DNA from: Paenibacillus sp. NFR01
GTDB lineage: Bacteria; Bacillota; Bacilli; Paenibacillales; Paenibacillaceae
Direction of reading: 5' to 3'
DNA length: 64,000 bases
Assembly (NCBI RefSeq): GCF_900111565.1
Contig: NZ_FOIK01000004.1
Span: 1 to 64,000, forward strand
The notes below the pieces were generated by a model that made no database searches, was not told the origin of the DNA, and saw only the letters and a program-made list of their open reading frames with translations. The translations under genes and the position numbers were made by a program. Positions 46,485-53,838 of this stretch are shown piece by piece; position 1 is the stretch's first letter; the number at the start of each line of letters is the position of its first letter.

Positions 46485-47312
46485 TCATGGCCCGCCCCAG
46501 CCGTGAAATTCCGACCAGGAGTTGAGCAGGAAGTTCAAAATGATAAAGCCGTACCCGGCGATCGCCCAACGCGCCATCCTGGCGCCGCTCCGGCGGCCGG
46601 TCGCCTTCAGCCCGAGATACAGCAAATAAACCCCCAGGCCGATCAGCGTAGTCAGCACCTTCGTATCCTGGAACAGCGGCGTCCGCCCTTCGGCAATAAT
46701 GGATATCCCGGCCAGAACCAGCGAGGCGACCAGCAGCGGAACGCCCGCGAGAATGGCTGTATGCGAATATTTATCCATGGTCTCCAGGCTCGGGAAGCGG
46801 CGCACCCGGTCATCCCAACGTTTATGCTTCAGCCTCCCGTGCAAAAACAAGTACATTATCGCAAACACCGTCCCCAGTGTCAGTGCGCCAAAGCTCAAAT
46901 TGGCCAAAATGATATGCAGCGCCAGCCAGCCGTGCACGGCGCTCCAGCTTTGCAGCGTATGATCCTGCGCCGTCAGCCACACCCGGTTCAGCAGGAACAC
47001 GCTGAAACCCGCTCCGCTCAGCAGCAGAATCGTAAATTCCCCGCCGCGCGTATACGCCACGGCAAGCGAGGTCAGCACGATAATGAAGGAGAACCAGAAC
47101 AGGAAATCATAAGGCGTAAAGATCGGCAGGCCACCCTCCTGGGAGAAGCGCAGCGCAAGGCCCGCCGCCTGCAGCAGCCCTACAACGACAAGAAGCCCTG
47201 TGCCCAGCCGCTTCCCGCCCGGATCGCGTTTCAGGCAATCCGAGAAAACAAACAGCAGGCTCAGGGCGTAGAGCAACAGAGCAGCGTCATATATTCCGTT
47301 CAGCAGACGCAT
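46485..47312 (-). CDS. hemX: HemX/CcsA-type integral membrane protein
   Basis: Predicted 275 aa. Eight or so hydrophobic helices; FHGW and HGWLALHIILANLSFGALTLG contain the conserved histidines of the CcsA/HemX cytochrome assembly superfamily. Bacillus HemX lowers HemA levels; the same role is inferred here from the hemA neighbour. ATG at 47310-47312 with GGTGGG upstream is used; a GTG at 47321 overlapping the hemA stop as GTGA is an alternative. Confidence 0.88.
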   Translation of the reverse strand: MRLLNGIYDAALLLYALSLLFVFSDCLKRDPGGKRLGTGLLVVVGLLQAAGLALRFSQEGGLPIFTPYDFLFWFSFIIVLTSLAVAYTRGGEFTILLLSGAGFSVFLLNRVWLTAQDHTLQSWSAVHGWLALHIILANLSFGALTLGTVFAIMYLFLHGRLKHKRWDDRVRRFPSLETMDKYSHTAILAGVPLLVASLVLAGISIIAEGRTPLFQDTKVLTTLIGLGVYLLYLGLKATGRRSGARMARWAIAGYGFIILNFLLNSWSEFHGWGGP

Positions 47313-47317
47313 GACCG

Positions 47318-48712
47318 TCACCCACCCAGGAGCCCCGCCGATGTAAACGCCGGCCCCGGCAAAGCGAACCCTCCGCCGGCCGGACGTTTGGCTTCCTCCC
47401 GCGGGGCTTCGGCAGCAGCGTTTCCGCCGCCTTGTCCCGCTGCGGATAACGTCTCCAGCGCAAATATCCGGGTAAAATAATCGAGCGCTTCGTTTCCGTC
47501 ATCTCCGCCGGACAGCTCTTTGATGACATTGATCGGGTCATGCATCATTTGATTGACAATGCTTTTCGTCAGGCGGCGGATCACCTTGCGCTGATGCTCA
47601 TCGAGCTCAGGCAGCTTGTTAAACAGGCTCTCCATCGTCTCCTCATGAATACGGCTTCCTTTATCCTGCAGGGCGCGGATGACCGGCCGGACGCCGATTT
47701 GCTTCAGCCAAAGCTGGAATTCTTCGATCTCTTCGGTAATCATCGTCTCAATCTTGGCGGCTTCGCTGCGGCGCAGCTCGAGATTGCTCTCGACGATGCC
47801 TTCCAGATCGTCAATGTCGTACAGGAATACATCCGGCACCTCGCCTGCGGCCGGGTCGATATCGCGCGGTACAGCGATGTCGATCATGAAAAGCGGCCGC
47901 GAAGGACGGCGCTTCATACCTTCCGCCACCTGCTGGGCCGTCAGTACATATCCGCTCGCGCCGGTCGAGCTGATGACAATGTCCACCTCGTCCAGATGCT
48001 TCAGCGCCTCTTCAATCGTGCTCGGCTTGCCCGAGAACTTCTCGGCCAGCTCCACGGCGCGCGACAGCGTTCTGTTCGCGACAATCACTTCCGCCGCCCC
48101 GCTGCTGTACAGATGTTTGACCGTGAGCTCGCTCATTTTGCCGGCGCCGAGAATCAGCACTTTTTTGCCGCTGAACATCCCGAAGATCCGCTTGCCCAGT
48201 TCCACCGCCGCATAACTGACCGAAACGGCGCTTTCGCCGATGGAGGTCTCGCTATGGGCGCGTTTGCCGAGCGTAATCGCCTGTTTAAACAAACGGTTAA
48301 ACCAGGAAGCCGTCACGTCTTCCTCCTGAGCCGTTAAAAAGGCGCTGCGCACCTGTCCCAAAATCTGCGTCTCGCCGATCACCATTGAATCCAGGCCGCA
48401 GGTCACGCGGAACAGATGGGCAATCGCCTGCTCATCCTCGTATATATACATATGCTGCGCAAATTGCTCGCTTTTTACCTGAAACCACTGCTCCATGAAG
48501 CTGCGGATAAAATAACTGCACATATGGAGCCGGTCGACCACCACGTAAATCTCCGTCCGGTTGCAGGTGGCGACGATGACTCCCTCCAGGACGCTTTTCG
48601 TTCCCATCAAGAGATGCAGCGCCGCAGGCAGATCCTTCTCCGCAAAAGCAAACTGTTCGCGCACCTCTACAGGAGCGGTTCGGTAATTCAGGCCAACGAC
48701 GACGATATGCAT
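47318..48712 (-). CDS. hemA: Glutamyl-tRNA reductase
   Basis: Predicted 464 aa. Commits glutamyl-tRNA to heme synthesis. The catalytic cysteine is in VIVATCNRTEIYVVVD (about residue 50), followed by LDSMVIGETQILGQVRSA, the NADPH site LILGAGKMSELTVKHL and the C-terminal dimerisation helix. First gene of the hem cluster. A PerR/Fur-like box lies about 160 bp upstream. Confidence 0.97.
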   Translation of the reverse strand: MHIVVVGLNYRTAPVEVREQFAFAEKDLPAALHLLMGTKSVLEGVIVATCNRTEIYVVVDRLHMCSYFIRSFMEQWFQVKSEQFAQHMYIYEDEQAIAHLFRVTCGLDSMVIGETQILGQVRSAFLTAQEEDVTASWFNRLFKQAITLGKRAHSETSIGESAVSVSYAAVELGKRIFGMFSGKKVLILGAGKMSELTVKHLYSSGAAEVIVANRTLSRAVELAEKFSGKPSTIEEALKHLDEVDIVISSTGASGYVLTAQQVAEGMKRRPSRPLFMIDIAVPRDIDPAAGEVPDVFLYDIDDLEGIVESNLELRRSEAAKIETMITEEIEEFQLWLKQIGVRPVIRALQDKGSRIHEETMESLFNKLPELDEHQRKVIRRLTKSIVNQMMHDPINVIKELSGGDDGNEALDYFTRIFALETLSAAGQGGGNAAAEAPREEAKRPAGGGFALPGPAFTSAGLLGG

Positions 48713-48870
48713 CGCTTGTTCACCATCCTAGTCTCTAATCATTGGTGTAGGCACTGTTACAGCTAAAGCAGTCACAATTGTACCAATTCACATCAATTAA
48801 AATCGCTGTGTTAAGTATATCACAATGAATGAAGTCATTTGGCCCAAGCTTTGAAACTTTTATGACATAC

Positions 48871-48888
48871 AGATAATAATTATTATAA
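48871..48888. promoter_or_regulatory. PerR/Fur-type 7-1-7 operator upstream of hemA
   Basis: TAATAAT-T-ATTATAA (48874-48888) matches the PerR box TTATAATNATTATAA at 14 of 15 positions. The overlapping AGATAAT-A-ATTATTA (48871-48885) matches the Fur box TGATAATNATTATCA at 13 of 15. Placement upstream of hemA agrees with PerR control of hemA in Bacillus. The region is AT-rich, so chance is possible. Confidence 0.55.
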
Positions 48889-48927
48889 ATAAAATTCCAG
48901 AAAGCGCTATACGTTAGGATGGTTTAT

Positions 48928-49521
48928 TTAAAAATATTTATGATGGGACTTTGTTCCCCAATTCACGTTAAGCCTCTCTAAGCAAGCCAAAATTACCGCC
49001 TTCTGCTCAAACCCGATGTCTTGTTTATCTACCAGCTCCTGAACCGTAAAATAGCGGAAATCCAGCGCTTCGTTCTGCGGCGAAATTTCTCCAGTCAGTT
49101 CCACACTGTAGGTAAGACCGATCGCATGCTTCCGTGGATCAATGGCATCGAATCCTTCCTGAACCTCAAGCGAAGGAGCGTACTGCGCTACGTATAGTGG
49201 CTGGCTTCCAAGCTCATTTACCTGAATCTCTTCGCCCAGCGTTTCGGATAATTGGCGCAATACCCCCTGGCGGATTGGCTCTCCGTAAAATAACCTGCCC
49301 CCTACCGTGCACCATTTCTCCCCTTCATGAGGCGTCTTGCGTAAAATCAACCCTGCTTTTTGCACCTCATGCTGGTCAGACGCGATAATCGGCAAAATAT
49401 CAACGCATACGATCGGAATCCACCGTTGAATCTTCAACCAATCCTCTTCCCCGATCCAATTCACCACTTCAGCCTCCCCAGCCTCAATAATGTTCTTCAT
49501 CCGTTCTCTTGAAAGTACCAT
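48928..49521 (-). CDS. NUDIX-fold hydrolase-like protein with degenerate Nudix box
   Basis: Predicted 197 aa. The region KWCTVGGRLFYGEPIRQGVLRQLSETLG occupies the Nudix box position (split here: GGRLFYGEPIRQ, then GVLRQLSETLG). The canonical REUXEEXG reads RQLSETLG, so two metal-binding glutamates are changed. C-terminal AIGLTYSVELTGEISPQNEALDFRYFTVQELV is typical of the fold. Catalysis is therefore uncertain. The ATG has no clear ribosome site; a second ATG at codon 8 is possible. AT-rich surroundings differ from the neighbours. Confidence 0.75.
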   Translation of the reverse strand: MVLSRERMKNIIEAGEAEVVNWIGEEDWLKIQRWIPIVCVDILPIIASDQHEVQKAGLILRKTPHEGEKWCTVGGRLFYGEPIRQGVLRQLSETLGEEIQVNELGSQPLYVAQYAPSLEVQEGFDAIDPRKHAIGLTYSVELTGEISPQNEALDFRYFTVQELVDKQDIGFEQKAVILACLERLNVNWGTKSHHKYF

Positions 49522-49551
49522 TCTTGGAGCGTAGGTTCAATATATGTAATC

Positions 49552-49623
49552 TAACTTAACATTAAAATGCGGATTGACACACCAAACTGCCAATGATAGC
49601 ATATAAAAAATGAAGTTAAGTTA
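49552..49623. repeat. Inverted repeat bracketing the purine operon promoter
   Basis: TAACTTAAC (49552-49560) and GTTAAGTTA (49615-49623) are perfect 9-bp arms 54 bp apart, flanking the plus-strand promoter. ATCTAAC also occurs directly at 49549-49555 and 49628-49634. It could be paired operator half-sites between the divergent NUDIX and purine genes. Confidence 0.45.
49574..49602 (+). promoter_or_regulatory. Sigma-A promoter of the purine salvage operon
   Basis: TTGACA (49574-49579), 17-bp spacer, TAGCAT (49597-49602). Transcription would start about 40 nt before the riboswitch aptamer. Confidence 0.75.
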
Positions 49624-49649
49624 TTTTATCTAACATAAAAATCACAATA

Positions 49650-49821
49650 CTCTTGTATAAGCCCGATAATCCGGATTGGGCGTATCTACAGGCAACCGTA
49701 AATTGCCCCAGGCTACAAGAGACATGGTACCAGAACCGTTGTGCTGTTGCCGAGACTCCTTCTTTCGGGCTTCTCCGCTCCTATCGACGTTTTCTTCCAT
49801 GTCTCTTGGCCTGGGGTTTTT
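49650..49821 (+). promoter_or_regulatory. Purine (guanine-type) riboswitch with overlapping terminator
   Basis: Aptamer 49650-49721: P1 CTCTTGTA / TACAAGAG, J1/2 TAAG, P2 CCCGA / TTGGG, J2/3 with the core TATCTAC, P3 GGCAA / TTGCC with loop CCGTAAA, and GCTA at J3/1, where the C marks guanine specificity. P3 has an extra CCA at its base compared with xpt-type aptamers. Strand 49706-49727 can instead pair with 49797-49816 as a 20-bp stem with a 2-nt bulge followed by TTTTT, so the terminator excludes P1 and P3. Ligand binding would then switch expression on. Confidence 0.8.
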
Positions 49822-49853
49822 GCTATTTTATAAAAAAAGGAGTGAGCAACACC

Positions 49854-50414
49854 ATGGGCGCATCCTACGCACGACTGACCGAATCGATTACCGGCGCGAA
49901 AAGCGTCAAAATCTACAAAACCAAAGACACCGCTTATGAATTCAAGCTTTATCCCTTTGGAGAACGCGGCACGTACATCGCGCCCGAGCTGATCTTCGAA
50001 ATCACCGGTAATCTGGCCGACAGCATTCTCGAGCATTTTCCCGCCTTCGACTACCTTGTATCCCCGGAGCCGGGCGGACATACCTGGGGCATGCTGGCAG
50101 CCTATAAACTGATGAAACCGATGAACATTCTGCGGCTCAGTACCGAGCTGTATGACAACTACGAAATTTGCATCAAGCGCGAGACCGCCTATAATGAAAA
50201 CTATATTTATTTCGACGGCTTCCGGGCCGGGGACCGTGTGCTCCTGCTGGATGACGTGATCAGCTCCGGCGCCACCATCCGCGGCATCGCCAATCAATTC
50301 AAGGAAATGAACGTCGAACTGGTCGGCGTGCAGGCGATTCTGGCCAAAGGCGAACATTACAAAGTGCTGGAGACCGATATCGGAGTTCCGGTACGCGTGT
50401 TGAGCAAAGTATAG
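49854..50414 (+). CDS. Adenine/xanthine-type phosphoribosyltransferase
   Basis: Predicted 186 aa. Type I PRTase; the PRPP loop [13 protein letters not shown] (about residue 122-134) is intact, with [20 protein letters not shown] upstream. It would condense a purine base with PRPP. Exact base preference cannot be read: the fold resembles Apt and Xpt enzymes. ATG at 49854 has AAGGAGTG 9 nt upstream; the longer frame runs through the riboswitch and is rejected. First gene of the purine operon. Confidence 0.85.
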   Translation: MGASYARLTESITGAKSVKIYKTKDTAYEFKLYPFGERGTYIAPELIFEITGNLADSILEHFPAFDYLVSPEPGGHTWGMLAAYKLMKPMNILRLSTELYDNYEICIKRETAYNENYIYFDGFRAGDRVLLLDDVISSGATIRGIANQFKEMNVELVGVQAILAKGEHYKVLETDIGVPVRVLSKV

Positions 50415-50446
50415 AATGTGCAAAGCATAAAAGAGGAGTGAACGAA

Positions 50447-51955
50447 ATGGCCTTTTACTACGAACAGCCTTCCCGGACGTTCAGCGAATTTCTGCTCGTT
50501 CCGAATTTAACGACCAAAGCGTGCATTCCGGACAATGTCGATCTGCGCACGCCGGTTACCAAATACCGCAAGGGCGAAACGCCGGCGCTGTCGATGAACC
50601 TTCCGGTGACCTCGGCGATCATGCAGGCCGTCTCGGATCATAATCTGGCGATTGCTTTGGCCAAAAGCGGCGGCATTTCCTTCATCTATGGCTCGCAATC
50701 CATCGAACAGCAGACGGAAATGGTCCGCCGGGTCAAAAAATTCAAAGCCGGCTTTGTCGTCAGCGACTCCAACCTGCGTCCGGAAGATACGCTGCAGGAT
50801 GTGCTCGATCTGATCGACCGCACCGGCCACTCCACCATTGCCATCACCGACAACGGCGAACCGACCGGCAAGCTGATGGGCATCGTCACCAGCCGGGATT
50901 ACCGCGAGAGCCGCGTCCCCCGAACCTGCCCGATTACCGAATTCATGACACCTCTCGCCTCGTTAATCTACGCCCGGGAAGGCATCACCCTCACCGAAGC
51001 CAACGATATGATCTGGGACCACAAGCTCAACTGCCTGCCGGTCGTAAACAGCGAAGGCCAGCTGCTGTATCTCGTGTTCCGCAAAGATTACGACAGCCAG
51101 CAGGAATACCCGCTGGAGCTGCACGACAACAACAAACAGCTGATCGTCGGCGCGGGAATTAACTCCCGGGATTATAAAGAACGGGTACCGGCGCTGATTG
51201 ACGCCGGGGCGGATATCCTGTGTATCGACTCTTCGGATGGGTTCTCGGAATGGCAGGCGGAAACGATCCGCTATATTAAGGAAACGTTTGGGGAACAAGT
51301 AAAGGTAGGGGCGGGGAACGTCGTAGACAAGGACGGGTTTCTTTATCTCGTAGAAGCCGGCGCGGACTTCATTAAAGTCGGTATCGGCGGAGGCTCCATC
51401 TGCATCACCCGCGAACAAAAAGGCATCGGACGCGGGCAGGCCTCCGCTGTGATCGATGTCGCCGCCGCCCGCCAGGAATATTATGAACAAACCGGAGTTT
51501 ACGTGCCGATCTGCTCGGACGGCGGCATCGTCCACGATTACCATATGGTGCTTGCTTTGGCGATGGGCGCGGACTTTGTCATGCTCGGTCGTTACTTTGC
51601 CCGTTTCGATGAAAGCCCCGGCCGCAAACTGCTCGTCGGCGGCAACTTCGTCAAGGAGTATTGGGGCGAAGGCTCCAGCCGGGCCCGCAACTGGCAGCGC
51701 TACGACTTCGGAGCCGCCGGCAAATCCAAGCTTGAATTCGAAGAAGGTGTCGACTCCTTCATCCCGTACGCCGGAAGCCTGAAAGACAACCTCGATCTGA
51801 CCATCAATAAAATCAAATCCACCATGTGCAACTGCGGCTCGCTCTCCATCCCCGAGCTTCAGCAGAAAGCGAAGATTACGCTGGTCTCTTCTACCACCAT
51901 CTTCGAAGGCGGTGCGCATGATGTCGTCCTGAAAGAAAAAGAAGGCAAAGGCTGA
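50447..51955 (+). CDS. guaB: IMP dehydrogenase
   Basis: Predicted 502 aa. Oxidises IMP to XMP, the first step to GMP. A (beta/alpha)8 barrel is interrupted by a CBS pair (about residues 95-215: [19 protein letters not shown] and [19 protein letters not shown]). The catalytic cysteine lies in [19 protein letters not shown] (about residue 310) and a distal flap follows ([13 protein letters not shown]). ATG at 50447 has GAGGAG 8 nt upstream. The distal loop and C-terminus differ from the common bacterial type, so a second guaB elsewhere is possible. Second gene of the riboswitch operon. Confidence 0.9.
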   Translation: MAFYYEQPSRTFSEFLLVPNLTTKACIPDNVDLRTPVTKYRKGETPALSMNLPVTSAIMQAVSDHNLAIALAKSGGISFIYGSQSIEQQTEMVRRVKKFKAGFVVSDSNLRPEDTLQDVLDLIDRTGHSTIAITDNGEPTGKLMGIVTSRDYRESRVPRTCPITEFMTPLASLIYAREGITLTEANDMIWDHKLNCLPVVNSEGQLLYLVFRKDYDSQQEYPLELHDNNKQLIVGAGINSRDYKERVPALIDAGADILCIDSSDGFSEWQAETIRYIKETFGEQVKVGAGNVVDKDGFLYLVEAGADFIKVGIGGGSICITREQKGIGRGQASAVIDVAAARQEYYEQTGVYVPICSDGGIVHDYHMVLALAMGADFVMLGRYFARFDESPGRKLLVGGNFVKEYWGEGSSRARNWQRYDFGAAGKSKLEFEEGVDSFIPYAGSLKDNLDLTINKIKSTMCNCGSLSIPELQQKAKITLVSSTTIFEGGAHDVVLKEKEGKG

Positions 51956-52006
51956 AGCCATTGCAGCCATCTGAACTTCAACAATTTATACGGAGGGAAG
52001 TCCACA

Positions 52007-52546
52007 ATGACAGAGCTGAAAAAGGTGTTGGTCAGCCAGTCTGAACTCGCGAAACGGGTACAGGAACTCGGCGCGGAAATCTCGCGCGATTACGAAGGCA
52101 AGGAGCTGGTGCTCGTCGGCATCCTTAAGGGAGCGGCCGTCTTTATGGCCGACCTGATGCGGGAAATCACGTTTCCCGTTGGCATCGACTTTATGGCCGT
52201 CTCCAGCTACGGCACCGGCTCCACCACCTCGGGCGTCGTGACGATCAAGCAGGACATCCACACCGACATCCGCAGCAAGCATGTGCTGCTCGTCGAAGAC
52301 CTGATTGACACCGGCCTAACCCTGCAGCACCTAAAGCAGCTCTTCGCCCTCCGCGAGGCCGCCAGCGTCCGCATCTGTACGATCCTCAGCAAGCCCTCCC
52401 GCCGTCTCGTCGACGTCCCGATCGACTATTGCGGCATAGAAATACCCGACGAATTTGTCGTCGGGTATGGGCTTGACTATGCCGAGCAGTTCCGGAATTT
52501 ACCGGAGGTCTGGGTGGTGGGGGTAAATGCTCAGCCTTCCAGCTGA
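52007..52546 (+). CDS. hpt: Hypoxanthine phosphoribosyltransferase
   Basis: Predicted 179 aa. Salvages hypoxanthine or guanine with PRPP. PRPP loop VLLVEDLIDTGLTL (about residue 91-104), VGILKGAAVFMADLMREI and the purine-contact IPDEFVVGYGLDYAEQFRNLP are present. GGAGGG precedes the ATG. The last 16 bp overlap the end of the convergent hypothetical gene, and no terminator lies between them. Confidence 0.95.
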   Translation: MTELKKVLVSQSELAKRVQELGAEISRDYEGKELVLVGILKGAAVFMADLMREITFPVGIDFMAVSSYGTGSTTSGVVTIKQDIHTDIRSKHVLLVEDLIDTGLTLQHLKQLFALREAASVRICTILSKPSRRLVDVPIDYCGIEIPDEFVVGYGLDYAEQFRNLPEVWVVGVNAQPSS

Positions 52547-53118
52547 AACAGACGCTCCGCCAGCGATTTCAGCCGCTCATCGATGATTGCGCACTCAGCC
52601 CCATCATCCGCAGCGTTCCGCAAGTCCAGAAGCGTATCCACTTCGCTTCGGGTCCGCTTGATCTCCAGCTCCACCGTATTTTGTCGGTATAGCGCCGTAA
52701 GTTCGGCCGGAGTCTGCTTATGCTCGTATACGAGTTTGCTGCCCCCCGGCGTCCATTCAGAGATGCGGCGCACGGAACCTTTTTCATAGTCGTATTTCAT
52801 GGTGAATCCTCTGTAGATCCGATTGACCGTCCCCGTACCTTTATAGGTGACAAAAAGCTTGCGGACGGCATTGTTCAAATGCGGACTGACGATCCGGCAG
52901 TTCAGCGAGCAGCGGTACAGCATGCCCTGGCGTTCGACGGCCACATGAACCTCTTCGCCGCCGCTGTCTGTCAGCACGAGTTCCTGCTCGCCGCCGCCCA
53001 GAACCTTGATGCGGGTCGTAATCCGGCCAGCGCCCCCCTTATGCAGATACTGCGTCATCTGGAACTCGGTCATCAGGATCACCGCGTTCTCATATTCCGT
53101 AGCGATTCGCTGTGCCAT
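52531..53118 (-). CDS. Hypothetical protein, conserved-looking, unknown function
   Basis: Predicted 195 aa. No family is recognised. The first ~130 residues look beta-rich (ITTRIKVLGGGEQELVLTDSGGEE, AVERQGMLYRCSLNCRI) and the C-terminal ~60 residues are helical and charged (VELEIKRTRSEVDTLLDLR to RLKSLAERLFQLEG), possibly a coiled coil. ATG at 53116-53118 has GGGGGG upstream. No signal peptide or membrane helix is seen. It overlaps hpt tail to tail. Confidence 0.75.
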   Translation of the reverse strand: MAQRIATEYENAVILMTEFQMTQYLHKGGAGRITTRIKVLGGGEQELVLTDSGGEEVHVAVERQGMLYRCSLNCRIVSPHLNNAVRKLFVTYKGTGTVNRIYRGFTMKYDYEKGSVRRISEWTPGGSKLVYEHKQTPAELTALYRQNTVELEIKRTRSEVDTLLDLRNAADDGAECAIIDERLKSLAERLFQLEG

Positions 53119-53166
53119 AACGATCCCCCCATTCATGGTATGGTTCGCGCCGTCCGCCTTGATTGG

Positions 53167-53814
53167 TTATTGCGCCGTCAAGTCATCCTGCGCTTCCACC
53201 GTCTCCCCGGAAACATCCTCTTCGGCCTCCGGTGTGCTGCAGCTCTCGATTAGGCCCCACAGCTCCTCCTTGCCGAGTCCTATCTCGGAAGAAAAAGCGA
53301 TAAACGAATCGCCCGGCAGCACGCCCAGTTCCTGCTTCATCTGCTTGATATGCTTCGGCCAACGCGATTTCGGAATTTTATCCGCCTTGGTTGCGACCAC
53401 GCAGAGCGGCAGGTCGTAATGCTTGATCCAGTCGAACATCATTTTGTCGTCCGCCGTAGGCGGATGGCGCAAATCGACGACCAGCAGGATCAGCTTCAAC
53501 GTCTCGCGTTCGGCCAAATATCTCTCGACCATCTTCCCCCAGGCTGCGCGCTGCGTCTTGGACACCTTGGCGTACCCGTAACCGGGAAAATCGACCAGAT
53601 ACAACTGTTCGTTGATCAGGTAATAGTTCATGTGCTGCGTCTTGCCCGGGGTAGAGCTGGTACGGGCCAGATTTTTGCGGTTGATCATCCGGTTGATCAG
53701 GGATGATTTGCCGACATTCGAGCGCCCTGCCAGAGCAATCTCCGGCAAGGCGTCCGCAGGATATTGATCAGGGCCGACGGCACTGATGATAAATTCCGCT
53801 TTCGTAACGTTCAT
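53167..53814 (-). CDS. ysxC: Ribosome biogenesis GTP-binding protein YsxC/EngB
   Basis: Predicted 215 aa. GTPase needed for late 50S assembly. G1 [17 protein letters not shown]2 region SSTPGKTQ, G3 [11 protein letters not shown]4 TKADK are all intact. The last ~20 residues are an acidic extension. It follows lonA by 24 bp, the conserved Bacillus pairing. Confidence 0.97.
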   Translation of the reverse strand: MNVTKAEFIISAVGPDQYPADALPEIALAGRSNVGKSSLINRMINRKNLARTSSTPGKTQHMNYYLINEQLYLVDFPGYGYAKVSKTQRAAWGKMVERYLAERETLKLILLVVDLRHPPTADDKMMFDWIKHYDLPLCVVATKADKIPKSRWPKHIKQMKQELGVLPGDSFIAFSSEIGLGKEELWGLIESCSTPEAEEDVSGETVEAQDDLTAQ

Positions 53815-53838
53815 AATATTTCCTTTCTAATATACGCG

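Noticed and set aside
49653..49853. N-terminal extension of the phosphoribosyltransferase
   Set aside because: The open frame runs through the riboswitch and terminator; the ATG at 49854 has a proper ribosome site and gives family length.
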